DNA of 64,000 nt from Anagrus nilaparvatae (GCA_022575985.1 JAKSXM010000288.1:1639501-1703500), one strand, 5' to 3'; counted from the stretch's first letter, positions 34,293-48,386 are shown. The notes: a model not told the origin generated them from the sequence alone. Made by a program: numbers and translations.

Positions 34293-36010
34293 TTAGTATT
34301 TAGGGAAAGGGTTGAGCGCTTGGTTAAACAGCTGGTTGGCAATTTCAGTTTGGCAAAGTTTTCTCTCTATGTGATAAACTCATATATAGTATCTGCAACA
34401 ATAACTATACAACAAACTATAATAGTTATAGTAACTTTTGAGTATAAAACAAAAAAAAAATTTTTTTGTGGAAACACGCCCTGAGAGAGAAGAGTATGGT
34501 ATTGCTGGGCATGGTTGTCCGAGTATCTCGTCAACATGAAACATAGTTTATAAGGATTTGCTAGGATGAGTTTTACGCGTCGTTTGTTAATTTATATATA
34601 TATATATTTGTGCTTGTGTATGTACACTTTGCCTGCCATCCCCTTGAGGTAAAAATGTTGGGAAAATTCCAAATTGCATGTTTTTTAAACGATTTTAGCT
34701 ATACTATTTTTTTTTTCAACTTGTAACAAAAAAAAAATTTAATTTACATTTAAGGGAATTCCTGTTTTAGGTTAATGAGTTTTTTTTTTCAATTTTTTTT
34801 TTTTTAGTTTTGAAATTGATATATTTTTTTTATTTATTTTTAGACTGGTTCTACTATATTAACCAAGAAAAAAAGTATAAGGTTTTATTGTTTTTTTATC
34901 ATACATTTTTTTTTAATATAAAAAATTTTATAGAATTTTTCATATATAAATATATATATTTTAAATTTTCATATTTTGATCTAAAAATACATATATATTC
35001 TATAAAGTATATATGTACATGAATAAATATATTTAATAGAAATTTAAACCTTTTGGGATTTTCCTTTCGAAAAATAAAAAAAAATTTCATGTAATATTAT
35101 AGGTCGATTTAAAATTATGATTTTCTTTTTTAGTTTTATTAAATTTTTTCAAACTTTTTTTTTTCTTCGTTTTATAAATTTTTTATTTTAAACGTATATG
35201 TGCATGCAGAAAAAAAGTAATATAACATAACCTCTACTATATATTTACTGTTTAAATTTTTTTACTGGAATTTTAAGAAAATTGTTTGATACTTCAATCA
35301 AGGGTACCAAAAATTATTTTTGAAAACTTGAAAAATATACTAATGTCTAGATTTTATTTCATGATAAAACTGATCAAGGTTGTAGATGAAATGTGTATCG
35401 AAAATAAAATAGATGAAATTTAATCGGACATCTAGAAGCATGATAACACGTCTTGGTCTTCTAAAGGCTTTTAGAATCACTAAATCCGAATTTGGAGTCC
35501 CAAGTCCCATAGGTAGGACACCCAGGCTAAAAATTTAACTACACAGGTCCAATTTAAATTAGTTACAAATTAGAAGCTTTTTTTAAAAATTACCAGCTAA
35601 ATGTAATTAACTTTCTTCACATTTCAAACATATCAATTTAGCAGCATGATAAAATCAATATTTTCAAAACTACAGAGAATAAAAAATTTTAATAAAACAA
35701 CCAATTAAAATGAAATTTCGTTAATTATTAATAATAATGCATAGCAATTAAAATTGTATAGAAAAAAAAAAGAAAAAATAATAATATAAAATAAGAGAAG
35801 GATAGAAAGTGTTTGAAAATCAAAAGCTATAAATTGTATGTATATTGTCAAATTTAAATGTGCACGCGTCATCAAGCGAAAATTCGTATACAGAGAGACT
35901 ACCTAATAATGGCAAACGTTAACAAAAGCACAAACATGTCTATATATATAAATAATATGCCCGCATTTTGTATTATCATGATTTTACTCTACATTATAAA
36001 TTATGTATAT

Positions 36011-36859
36011 ATATATATGTTACCGTTAAAGTCCGCTCTCCCGATAATGTTAACATTAACCAGTTAAAGTTAACTTTAGCGAAGCGTTTTCGTTAAAGTC
36101 CACGAAGACGATTAAAATGAATAAAAATACAACATTAACGGGTGTGTATACGATAAAGTTAACTTTAACCAATCCTTGTCAGTTAAAGTCCATGAAAGCG
36201 GTTTAGCATACTAAAAAAAATTTGTATTATAATATATTATATACGACTCTGGCTATAAGGCATCCAAGGATTTAGGTTAGGCTACTTTTTTAAAAATGCA
36301 TTTCTTGGGATCAGTAATCAATCCTAGTTATAACACGCCCCTAGGGTTAGGTTAGGCTATTTTTTTTTAAAGGCATTTTCACGCAGTAAGGCATTCCCTA
36401 GAATTAGGACAAGGTGGGCTTAAGAACCCATGCGCAAATTTGTAAACAATACTGTGACAATGCCTTTAAAAAAAAATAGCCTAACCTAACCCTTGGGGTG
36501 TCTTATAACTAGGATTGGTTACTGATCCTAAGAAATGCATTTTTAAAAGAGTAGCCTAACCATAGAGATGTTTCACAATATCTTTATGAGCCTAACCTAA
36601 GCCCTGAGAGTACCTTATAGCGAGAGTCGTATATAAAATATAATACAAACTCGAACTCTTATATGAAACCGCTTTCATGGACTTTAACTAACAAGGATTG
36701 GTTAAAGTTAACTTTAACGAACATGATGCCGCTAATGTTATATTTTTATTCATTTTAATCGTCTTCATGGACTTTAACGAAAACGCTTCGCTAAAGTTAA
36801 CTTTAACTGGTTAATGTTAACTTTATCGGGAGAGCGGACTCTAACGGTAACATATATAT
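36011..36859. repeat. Long foldback element with TTAAAGTTAACTTTA motifs
   Basis: Left arm from ATATATATGTTACCGTTAAAG mirrors the right arm ending 'aacggtaacatatatat'. Outer parts repeat 'gttaaagtccatgaa' and 'gttaactttaac'; the latter forms the palindrome TTAAAGTTAACTTTA in each arm. Inner parts carry 'ggttaggttaggct' and 'atgcatttcttgggatcagt', again inverted. The loop lies near 36390-36470. The arms have diverged modestly and differ by several indels. No protein is encoded. Confidence 0.85.
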
Positions 36860-39800
36860 TATTATATATAGTAATATTATAGCATTGCTTTAATAAAAAG
36901 TAAACAAAGGATTCATTCTCTTTTTTTTTAATTTTTTAGCTTTTTTTTGCTCGCTTCGGTGTGTTAAAAAATAAAAAAATTGTTAAAAAAATGTATTATT
37001 TTTTTTTTTCAAAAGTTTTGTGGTTTCGAAAAATGTCTAAAAATTCACTTACAACGTTTCTTTATAAATGCGATTTATTGCGATCCCATGGATATCGCCA
37101 GAAACTAAAAAATTGCCCTGATCTTACTCAATTACCAGCTGCATTTACGTATTGTCCATTTCTTTACTGATAAATGAAAATGTTGGCAGTAAATTTATAT
37201 GAAGGAAGAAAATTTTTATAGTGAAGTTCAGAGGATCCAGTAATCGAAGGGTGAGTGAAAATATCACGATTGAGAAGGGCATTTGTAATAAATTAGTTTT
37301 AAGAACTAATACGATTTCAGTTTATGAATTATGCACGTTTGTAGTAGGTAAGTAGTCAGTAAACATGTTCAATGCAAATAATTTGTGTACTTATACAAAA
37401 CTGTTAAAAATATAAATTTTTGTCTTTAAAAACTCGATAATTGTTTTATTTCACTTTTTTATATCCTTGAAAATGCTTTACTAAACAATTACAGACCAAA
37501 TTTAAGTAACTTAAAGAATTTATTTCCAAAATTTTTAATTTCCAATGGCTGTAACTGGCTAGGGACGCATTTTTTTAAAACTGCATTTCTACCTCTCGTC
37601 TTAGAATGAAAAGATTAATTGAAAATCCTCTAAGTAATCCGCGTCCAAAAAAGTTTTATGTTATGTTTTTGATGTAGACAAAAATAAACCAAATGCAAGG
37701 ATTTTTAAGCGATTTTACTGTTGTGGTGGAAAAATGGTAAGTTACGTAATTAGTTTTTCTACTAGAAGCTCCGCGTACATTTGCAAGATAGCCTATTTCT
37801 AAAGTTGTCGGCTGTTAGCCCCAGGCTAACTTGATCCTTCAAATTGAGCACCCATGTAAACGTACACTCAATCTATTTTTTTAGCAAAAACTGTTAGGTT
37901 GCTGTGCTTGAAATTTCAAACAGTTCAAGTCTTTGCTTCAATATTCAAACAAATGTTTGATATTCTAAGCAGACTGTTTAATTTTTAGGATATGCTTCTG
38001 ATTTTTATGATCTGACTTAAACTACATAAAACCATTTAAAGCAAAAAATATTTTTGTTACATATTTGTCCTGAAGAACTTATTAACCATCATAATTTTAA
38101 AAAAATTTCGGTCTCGATGTGCTTGAAATGTCAAGCAAAGCAAATTAACCGTGTAGGTAGTTTATTATTTCGATGAAACACAGGAAATTAAATGTTAATT
38201 TAAATTTTATAATTTACAAAATCTACATATCAATTATAATTAGTCAATTATTTGATTTTCTGGAAATAAATCCATGTCATGAATAAATCAATGCTAAAAT
38301 ATATCAAAATTAGTTTTTATTCAAAATAAATTTTTGTTAAAAATTATTTTTTTTTTCGACGGCTACACTTAATAATCTTATTGTTTAAATGTAATTGAAA
38401 TTGAATTTACAAAAGTTAAAAAAAAAAGTTTTGAATAGCTAACTAAAATTTTAACAAAAGAAAAACTTTTTTGAATAATTTTCTATTGTTTACTGAGATT
38501 CTGAACATTTAAAAACTTTTCAACAAAAAAAAAAGTTCAAAGAAATAAAGTATAAATTAAACAATATTTTTTTTATCATCCGATATTTAAATGCCGCTTT
38601 AATTGATTAATTGTCAAATACATTTTTTTCTCTCATAATTTTTTTTTTAAAGTTATAATTTTATTGAGCTTGATTTGAAAAATATTTTTTTTCTTTTTGC
38701 TTTCATAAAAAATGTTTTTTTTTTTTTAATATTCTGAACTTAATTATCCGTAAAAAATAAGTCTGTTTATCTGGGAACAATTTTCATCTTCCGTAAAGTC
38801 TTTTTTCTTTTTATTAAAATTTTATTTGACGAATAATTCGTGCCAAAAAAAAAATAATGTAAAATATTCTAACATACCGTAAGACTTAAAGTTTTTGATC
38901 AAAATTCAGTTTATTTGTAATTATTTTATCATTTAGCTGATAAAAATATAGCTTAAGAAAATATAGCTAATTATGAGCATTTTGTTTGGTGAGGTTTCGT
39001 ATAGTCAAGGAAGTTTCCGATTCAATATAACTGCAGATCTTTTACGAGAAATTTCGGGCCTTACAAGAAATCTTCCCTGACAACATAGGCCGAAATTTCA
39101 GGTACCCGGCTTGAAATTCAGGTAACCGCATACCCCTAAAATACATATAAATGATAATTTTGAGGGTTACCATGAACTATTCAAAACCTACTCAAGCCAC
39201 AACTGGAAATCCAGTACCGCTAACCAGATTTTTTTTCAGTGTATAAATTTGATAAATTTATAACCTTTTCACGCATTTTACCCTTCCAAAAATCTACAAG
39301 GCTCAACTATAACCAGAGTATAGACTATAACGGTCTTTCCCGATTCTCATAATCAAATAATACTTTACTTAGTACGGTAATATTTAAAAAATTATATTTT
39401 TTATGATAATTAAAAAAAAATCAAGTAAAAATAATTTTACTTTTAAAATATGTAAATAAAATTTTGTAAAATTTTTTATACTTGCATAAAAATATTAAAA
39501 TTTATTTTATTTCTATTGATTTTTTTTTATTTTTAGTTTTACATTTTTACTGTAACATGCTGTGACAATAAAATTGAATAAAGTATTTGCAACAAAAAAA
39601 AGCTTTTTTCAAAATATTTTTCTTTGGTTTACAAGAAAAATTTCTTTTTTAAGTTGTGTCTTTTGATGTATATAATAAGTATGTATCTTTAATTTTCCAA
39701 TTCAATAATTTTTAAAATATATTTTCTCACCGCATGCGCATCAATAATAAATGTAAAGCCAAATACTTTTTTTTTATGGTATATAGCATGTACATAAAAA

Positions 39801-40547
39801 ATAAATCGATCTTCTTTGGTCAATCCGTTCCTTTTATTTTATATATTTTTTCTTTAATGGATAGCTGGCGCTCGAAATATTGGTAAACCGCAACTAATGA
39901 ACGAGCCTCGTGTGGTCTCTTCTTTCTATATACATAGATTTTTTTTTTTCTATCGGTCTCGATAAAACTGTCATACTTTGTTAAATTTTTTTTTTCTCTT
40001 TTTACTTCTTTCCTGTCCTATAAGCACTTTTTACGATCGAGTGACTGATGTAAAAAAAAAGAATTGCACACATACACATGCGTATTAATACAGTTATACA
40101 TGTATCAAGAAGGCCAAATCATCAGACGTATAAAAAAAAATAAATATTTGTACATGAGACAGTTCACGTTAGCTGAACCAGTAAATTTGGGCAATAAATC
40201 ATTTTTAAGCTCGTTTTACAAGTATAAGAAGCTTTCGTGCAAGAAGAAAAATCTTATTTTAAAACTTACAAGAAAAAATTTTTTAAATTGGATTTTAATT
40301 ATTAAGAGTTTAAAAATGTCAGTAAAAAATTACTCGTATTTGAATTTTTGATGACTTTATTTAATTTGAAATTAAAATTCATAAACTTCGTCAAGTTGTT
40401 TTCAAACATTTATAGACCAGATCTATTCCATGGCAAGAAAAATTTTTAACTAATTAACGTGGCGAACCTTTTTTGAATTTTCAATACATATTTTTCACAT
40501 TTAGTATAACTAATTTTATTTTTTCAAATTTTCAATGTAACTAATAC

Positions 40548-41112
40548 AAGGGTGTCTTTAAATGATTATAAAGCTTTTGATCTTGCTTATGAAAAAAAGT
40601 AAATTCAAGTTTTAAGACTACGTTTTTTATGAGTTTTTTTAGGCCAAAAAATTTTCATATCAGATGGGCATTTTTTGCACAAATACGAATAGAATTTTTT
40701 TGCGAGTCATTTTTGGGGTTTAGTTTTTCAATATCTCTCAAGACTTTCAATACCTAAAATGACTTTTGAGTACTGAATTAAGGTCTAAAATTTCCCTATA
40801 TTGAATAGTTCATTTTTAAAAAATTTGCATGTTTTGCAAAAATCTTTTAAAAATTGGGGAAAAATTAGCAAATTCTTAATTCATAAAAATAAAAATTGAT
40901 GTCATAAATGAATAGCCAGGGAAATTTGAAACCTTAATTCAGTACTTAAAAGTCATTTTAGGTATTGTGACTCTTGAGATATCAAGAAAATAAAAATTCT
41001 ATTCGCATTTGCGCAAAAAGTGCCCAGCCGATTTGAAAATTTTTTCGATTAAAAAACTCGTAAAAAGTGTACTTAAAATCAAAGGATCATAACCATTTAA
41101 TATGACACCCGT
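40548..41112. mobile_element. Palindromic MITE (ends aAGGGTGTC/GACACCCgt)
   Basis: The left end AAGGGTGTCTTTAAATGATT is mirrored by the right end 'ggttaa...atatgacacccgt'. Internal words such as 'gggcattttttgcacaaat', 'ctaaaatgacttttgagtac' and 'ttaaggt' recur inverted. It is an imperfect palindrome throughout, with no coding frame. Confidence 0.8.
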
Positions 41113-41582
41113 GAATATTTTAATGAAACCAAAATTTCAATATCCAAAGGAGTTAACTCTTAAGTAATTTAAAAATAGTCTAAAATAATACATGTAACAA
41201 CAAAAAAGCTTAGTTTAATAAAAATCAAATTCTCAACTGTAGGAATTGACGTGAAATAAGCCATGTATACTTAAATTCAAAAAATACTCAATGAAGCTTT
41301 TATGTATTAAGTTCAAGGAAAAAGAAAAAAAAAGAAATTTATCTGACACTTTGGTCGATTAATGTGAGCGGATGGCGAGACGCATATATATATATATTCG
41401 CTAACGATAATCTTCTGAACTTTGACGTTCTTTTAGAAAATATGCTCGTTTCACATCGTTAGTGTCCAAAAAGGTTCCTTTCGATTTTAAACAGATTATT
41501 AGTTATTATGAAAAAGATAAAAAAAAATATAGAAAAAGAAATAAAATTATCATTATTATTTATTAAAAGATATGAAAAGTCT

Positions 41583-41606
41583 TATTATTATTATTATTAT
41601 TATTAT
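41583..41606. repeat. (TTA)n microsatellite
   Basis: About eight uninterrupted TTA units. A shorter tract of the same kind lies near 41875-41888. Confidence 0.85.
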
Positions 41607-42184
41607 CATTAGAATTTAAAGGGATTTTAACAGTGATAATGACAGAGAAGGTCAAAGAACCCCCCATGATGCGTATTAAAGTTAATTACACATAAATGAA
41701 AATTTACAAAAGAGAAAGATTTTACGTTTTATTGATAAAAGATAGTTAATTTAAGGTTATGTTCTTTAGAAAATGAAAATAGGCAGTATCAACTATTACG
41801 GAGTAAAGAAAAAAATGAAAATTATTTTAACGATTTTTATATTTTCTTTAATAAAAGACATTAATAAGACATTATTATTATTATTATTGTATAATTTGAA
41901 AAGGCTTTTACTTTTAATATAATAATTTAGGTTTAATATATAAACTTTTACTTTAGTTTTTATTACCATTGAATTTCTATAAAGAAATTGATGATAATTA
42001 TATTGACCGTTATAGGGTGGTAATATACTATTAAATATATTAGGGGATTAAATTATGTGACTATTTTATCAAAACTATTAAATTTAGCTTATATATATTT
42101 GACTAAATAAAATTATTTAATAAAAAGTTATTTTATTGCTCATATATGAGGAAAATTCTTAATTTTTTAAATCAATAATAGACC

Positions 42185-42275
42185 CACGTAAAAAAATTAA
42201 GCTTAATTTTGGGTAAGCTTACAGACTAACCCAAAAAGACTTAATTTTTAAAATTAAGCTTAATCTTTTTACGTG
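42185..42275. repeat. Small palindromic element (CACGTAAAAA...TTTTTACGTG)
   Basis: A 91-base inverted repeat: 'cacgtaaaaaaattaagctt' opens it and 'aagcttaatctttttacgtg' closes it, each with AAGCTT. The inner 'gggtaagc...aaccc' also pairs. It would form a long hairpin and is probably a tiny MITE. Confidence 0.7.
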
Positions 42276-44516
42276 AGGAATTTGGGTTATCGTTTTAAAT
42301 GTTTTTTAGATTTTTGGTAAAATTAAGAACAAAATTTAATTTTAGATTGGCTTGAATTTAACTTGGAAGTAACTTCACAAAAGTGAAGAAACTAAGAAAC
42401 CATCTATAAGGTTGGCGAAGTTCTAGACGTAACTTGTACCAAATTACAAGTCACCAGCTCAACTTTCAATGTTTTGATTTTCTACTTGTATTTATGAATA
42501 TTCTTTAAACAAGCAGCAAGTAAGTACTACTTTCGTTTACGAAATAATTCTAACGATTCAGATTTTCACCCATATAACAGTAGTAGTTTTATGCGACATA
42601 ATTTTAATTAAATTCAACACAATATACTAAAATTTATTACCAGATATAAATATTAAAAATATAAATAACTTTATATGAAGATAAATTTTAATAAATAATT
42701 TTTATTATATTTTATTAATTATAAGTTAAAAAATTTTACTGTTTTAAAAAAAGCTGTAAGTGACGAAATCATAAAGTTTTTTATATTTCTGGGCAAAATT
42801 ACGAATATTTTACATATCTGATTTCGTAGATAAAATACGAGATTTTTCTTAACTTTATTGCTATTATTTTATTTTATGTAAGATTATAAAGAGATTTTAC
42901 TCGTCGTAAGAAAAAATTTAAATATCGAATAAACTTTTTTTATTTACCTAACTCATTAGAAAATTTGCTATTTGGTCCAGTAGTTTTATTTTTAAGATCT
43001 ATGGCTTGTTTAATTACTTTTACAGTCAATTAAATTTTTAACTCTAAATCAAAAAAGAAAATTTTTAAATTTTGCTTGCTATTTGACATTTTTTTACTCA
43101 AAGCTTTTTCATGAGATTTTTTATCATACAAGAGACTTCAGTTATAAAAATTTCATCATTATCGTTGTCAAAGCAGATTTTCTCTGTTAGTTCCAAGTAT
43201 ACAGCTATATATACCAACTAAAATTCAAAGTCTAAGAAATTCTTCAAAAAATTATTCAAAACTAAAAATTGAACTTTAATTGTATGTTAACAAGCAGATA
43301 AAATAGAATAATTACTGAAGATATCAATATAAAATTTTGTTCGATAATTTCGATAGTAGCCTCAATATAACCAGCACTTAGGGTAGAAGAACCTATATGT
43401 ATCATATTCTACAAAGAATTAAAAAGATTTTGTTTTTATTTTCCACATAGTACAGAAACACATACTATGTAAAGAAAATTCAGTTTAATACCCAATGAAA
43501 TTTCTCACACCCGTCGCTTCGAAATTTCATTAGACAAGCAAGTTATATGGAGTACAAACTATATTGGAAACCCTTATATATAGTAGGGTATATTTACACC
43601 TTTTGTATCGATAAAGAAAAGTTAAGCAGACTATGTACTGTGTATGTGTTTATGTACAAAGAGAAAATGAAGAAAAGGATTGGTTTCAATCAATACGTGT
43701 AAATACGAACAAATAGGTTTTAAGAAGTTTTAGCAGAAAAAAAGAAAACAACTTTACACTCTTGATACTTGCACTTGAAAGAAAAAAACCATAAAAAAGC
43801 ATGAGTATCTTCTCTATGACTAAAGAAAGACACTCAGTAATATAAAAATAAGCAGTAAAAATGAGAGTATACATAAACCTCGTAATAATTTTTTAATATC
43901 CAAAAAAATGAAAAAAAAAAATATGGATATACTTTATGTGACTTTATGTGTATTATAAAATATATCTACAGCAATTCACATTTTTTTTCTCTTGTGACAT
44001 TAAGAAATAAATATAAAAAAAAAAAGGTTTTCATATGTCAAATATTATTCACTAGAGATAACTAGCAAAAAAATTTTATATTACTTTTTTTTTTGTATTT
44101 TTGAAGGATATAAAAAAAAAATTGTGTATATTGTTTAAGTTATGCTTTTCCTATTGTAATTTCTATTTTTTATTTTAATAAATTTTATGTACATGTATGA
44201 TAGTTTTTGAGGAAAAAAATTTATGGTTTGAATCATAGAAAATAAAATTATGAAAATTCGTATTTTGGGTACTTAAATAGCAACTAACCCGAAAAAAATA
44301 GTTATACTAAAGGAAGTGCGCATAGGAAAAGACAAATTTTAAAGCCAATAGCAAAGAAAAAAATTTCTCCCCTAAAATCGTGTTCAACATTTGGTTCCCC
44401 TTAGTTTTCCCACTTTTCTGTCTTCTCTTAAAATTTTACCAAAAAATTGATGCAAAATTGACTTTAGCAGAAAATTTTACATACCCCTTAATGTCAATGA
44501 TATTTTTTCAGTTTCA

Positions 44517-44670
44517 GCCATAGCTTCATTCATAGTAAAATTAAAATAGAAAATTTAACTCAGATTCGACTTTTAAAATTTGATTTTGAAAAACTTCTGC
44601 CATTTTGAAAGCTTTGAATGTAGAATCTTAAAAATAGTCATAGCGTCATATTTTTAAAATACTAAACCCA
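44517..44670. repeat. Dispersed intronic repeat, copy 3
   Basis: Contains 'catagcttcattcatagtaa', 'aaaattaaaatagaaaattt', 'cttctgccattttgaaagct' and 'agaatcttaaaaatag', matching 27545-27710 in order and orientation. Confidence 0.55.
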
Positions 44671-45761
44671 ATAAAATAATTTTTTAATTAATCCCCGCTT
44701 TTTATTTTCTCTCAAGTCAGTTCCACTAAGAATTATTCATGTAGTTTTGAAATATATAATTCTGTCAAATTAAGTTTTGTAGTACCGTCTGAAAAATTGG
44801 TGTGTATACGTTAATTATTACCAAGTTATGCTTTTGATTAAAAAACATTTAAACTACAAAAAAATAAACAGTTATGTTCCGTCTGTGTACGAAAAAAATA
44901 AAATTAAAATAAATTTCTTTGATAATTAAAGTAAAGGGAGAATTGACGTCTAAAACAATACTAAAAATTTTGGTAAATTATTTGTTTTAGCAATACTTTT
45001 AGTAAAAATTTTTTAGCCAACTTGATGATCCAAGCATTTAAACTTACATGTTTTCAGTTCACCCATTTCAACAATATTTTATTAAATGTTATTTGAAAAA
45101 ATGAATCAATATTTCTATGAAATTACGTAAAGAATTAATAAAGTATTATATACGAGAGTATAACGGAAATAAAAAACCAATAACAATAATCGATTAACAA
45201 TGTATCGAAATTTTTTGTTTTTTTTTTTACAATTTTTTTTTTCCATTTACTTATTCGTATATAATATACAGTTTCATATTCATATAAAATAAAAAGTTAA
45301 TAATTTTATTAAAAAAAGCCAATCAAAAAAATTCAATTTATTTTATTAAATAAAATTGGTTAAAAAAGTTATTGTAATTTAATATAGAATTAAAAATTTT
45401 TAAAATTACTTTTTTTTTTTTTATTTACGTGTGGTATCAAAATAATTAAAATTGATTTCAATTAAAAGTTTTGTTTACTTATAATCTTTATTTATTTTCT
45501 ATAGAAAAGTAAAGAATAGCCCAAATTACTTATAATAAAACTATCTGAGACAATGCCAAAAATAGTAAATTGTAATTTGGAGCATTGTTTTTTTATGGAC
45601 AATAGTCGTACACGATTTTTCATTGTCAGTGGCGAGAAAACGTCTATTTACCGTTCAAATTCTTTGTTTCTGTCTAGTGGCAAGAAATATTTATTTTACT
45701 TATTTACATATAATTCATTTTCCAGTTTGAGATAAATTTTAATTGAGAAGAAATAATTGTA

Positions 45762-46190
45762 CACTGTAAAAAGCAACTTTCTTATATTAACAAAAAAATT
45801 AGAATATTTTCGGAAAATAAGTAAATTTTCAAAAAAATTTGTAAATATTCGAAAAAAATCGTAAATTTACTAAATTTAGTATATTATCGAAAAATTCGAG
45901 AATTGTCGATTTTTTTCTGTGAATTCGCAAGAAAAATTGATAATTTACAATTTTTTTCTCGAAAATTTAGAAAAAACAGTTGTAAATTTCCGAAAAATAG
46001 TTGTGAATTTACAACTTTTTTCGTAAAAGCTCAAAAAAAAAATCGAGAATTCTCGAATTTTTCGACAATGTACTAAATTTAGTAAATTTACGATTTTCAT
46101 CGAATATTTACAAAATTTTTTGAAAATTCGCTAATTTTTCGAAAAAATTCTATTTTTTTTGTAAATCCAAGAAAGTTACTTTTTACAGTG
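45762..46190. mobile_element. Palindromic MITE, family 1 copy 2, TA flanks
   Basis: Starts CACTGTAAAAAGCAACTTTC and ends GAAAGTTACTTTTTACAGTG. It is flanked on both sides by TA, which fits a Tc1/mariner-type TA target duplication. The interior matches the copy at 18784-19193 along its length. Confidence 0.82.
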
Positions 46191-47619
46191 TATTAATATT
46201 GCATAATTATTAACTGGAGTCTACAAATGATAATACTCTTTCTTTCACTAACCTATGTGCTGTTTTGCTAAGACTATAATATAGACTTTTCGAAATACAG
46301 AAATTTCAAATCTAAATTGCAATTAGGTATGAAAATTTCTGAAAAACAAGCATTACTATGCTCTCCAATATAGTCTTTATTTTCACTTTTCAAGCCCTTT
46401 TCTCTTCATTAACTCTTAAAAAGCCTCAAATTCACCAAATGTAATTCAAATTAAAAAATAGTTCAAATAATCCTTTGTAAAACTTTATGCGAGATATTAT
46501 ACTCTAAGACAGAGAGTCTATTTGACAAAGAACTTCTTACATGTGTAATAAAGTATGTTAATATGACATTATAAATGATACATAAGTATTTCTTTATAAG
46601 CAAAAGGATCGTTAAACATTTAGTTCAGTAAATTAAATGAATTTTAAGTCGTTTTAATATAAAATTTAAACATTGAATTACTTTGTACATTGTCTTTATA
46701 TTTTATTATATTAGGTTCTGTCTTTTATGCATATAAAGTAGAAAATATAACAAGTTAATACATTATCATATATTAATTTTTAATATTTTTATAAAAATTT
46801 TTAAATAAAGGAATTTTAAAAAAATTACTTTTTATCGCGGTTATTTTTTATTATTGTTAATGGGTTAGTAAAAGGTGGAACAGTTATTAACTTTGGTATT
46901 TTTTAATAATTAACACGGTCAGTGCTCCGCTTGAACTGTGCTTGAATATTTGAAAATTGAAGCAAAATATATTAAAATATAAATATAAAGTACGAATTGA
47001 AAATTTAAACAAAATCCAAGTACTTGACAGTGTAATTTTAATGCGTATATTTGATTAAAATTTGATTTCATGTTTTCCGCAAGGAAATTTCGTGTAGAAT
47101 AAAAAAAGCTGAAATTCAACACGGAATTCCATTGTTAAAAATTTAATTCAAAATTTTAACAAAAAAAAAACCCATTAAGTGTTCTACGGTGATAAACTAT
47201 TAATTTATAATTAACCAGATATTTAGTTTTAGAAATTTTCTCATAATATTTAGAAATAAAAAAATTCATAATTAAAAATAACATAAAAAATTTAAAAAAA
47301 TTAAACCTAATATAAAAATAAATATTTTAATAGCAACTATATTTTAAAGTTGTTATTATTCTATATTATTATATATTTATAAAATAATTTACACTGATTT
47401 AAACTAAATGGCATACATAAAAGAAAATTGTTTTCTATATACATGAATATAATAATTTAATACTCAAATAGTTAAATATTATATTATCATTTCATCTATT
47501 CATGCAATCTCAATCAAAAACTGCATTAAATAAATATATAAATTTTGTTTTATTTATATCGTTTATTATTTAAATTATGAGTATTTAATTTATTTATCAG
47601 ATAAATTATTTGTTAATAA

Positions 47620-47669
47620 CACGGCCAGGCTGCTTTGCTTGAAAATTCAAGCAAAGCAGCCTCGCCGTG
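47620..47669. repeat. 50-bp near-perfect hairpin
   Basis: CACGGCCAGGCTGCTTTGCT with the following 5 bases pairs with the next 25, with about one mismatch (GGCC against GGCG) and almost no loop. It sits in A/T-rich DNA 70 bases before the LINE block. Looser relatives with 'cacggt...gcttgaa' appear near 46915 and 38120-38150. Confidence 0.65.
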
Positions 47670-47736
47670 AATGATATAATTAACATGGTATCTCTGTCTT
47701 TCAAATTATTATTATTATCAAGCTAATAACCCAAAG

Positions 47737-48370
47737 GGGACCCCAGACTGCCTAACTATTGGCGCCCTCTAGAATTTATAGACACAGTCGGAAAAAAACT
47801 ATGACAAGATGCTACAACCGCGGTTATTTAGGGCCGTAGAAGTCGCAGGAGATCTGTCTCCTCGACAATATGGGTTTCACCGAGGGAAGTCAACTGTCGA
47901 TACCATAAGTAGTGTCGTCCGGACCATGTCAGTTAATCACTACTCGCGAAAAATCACGCTATTAGTGACCCTTAATGAGAAAACTGCCTTCAACTCAGCA
48001 ATATCGAGCGATTTTATGGAGGAGTTAAGAAATTCCCTGGTGCCAAAATACCTGGGAAGAATCATCAGTAGCTACCTGAGGAATCGGGTAATTATCGACG
48101 AAACTGCGCAGGGATAAAGGTTGAGAAGAGTAACTGCAAGAACAGTTCTCAACTGGATCTATTAAATATCATGCATGACCAGGTACTCAGGCTTCCAATG
48201 TTTGAGGATAAAAGCAACAACCATTGCTGGCACGTTTGATTTCAACCAAAAACTAGCAGTAGAGTGAAATGAAAAAATATTTATGAATCAAAAATACCCG
48301 AAGCTTTAGCATTGCACTCATTAAACTAGTGGAAGATAGTAGTGGCAACCAAAATGCTTTTCTACTATCA
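47737..48370 (+). mobile_element. R1-like LINE reverse-transcriptase fragment (dead)
   Basis: The open part 47809-48117 reads DLSPRQYGFHRGKSTVDTIS, then LLVTLNEKTAFNSA and VPKYLGRIISSYLRNRVII, matching RT motifs 2-3 of R1/LOA-type elements (LSPxQxGFRxGxST and LDxxxAFNS). The catalytic Asp of the usual 'LDxxxAF' is Asn here. Before it, an 'NYWRPLEFIDTVGK' stretch with stops matches motif 1. After 48117 the frame is broken; 'DQVLRLPM' near 48178 resembles the next block. The YxDD box is not recognisable. Confidence 0.7.
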
Positions 48371-48386
48371 ATAAAAAGTGTGAAAG

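Noticed and set aside
34460..34620. Less A/T-rich patch considered as a Sema1a first exon or promoter
   Set aside because: The minus-strand ATG there leads to no signal peptide and no convincing donor in the right phase.
36330..36350. TTAGG-like words considered as an interstitial telomere
   Set aside because: There are only two or three units, and they lie in both arms of a palindromic element.
36961..37170. 69-codon plus frame with a less A/T-rich second half (LRSHGYRQKLKNCPD)
   Set aside because: No family is recognised and no splice context or flanking exon was found. It could be a fragment, but cannot be supported.
40064..40351. 95-codon plus frame
   Set aside because: It is rich in Lys, Tyr and Leu, as expected for random A/T-rich DNA, with no motif.
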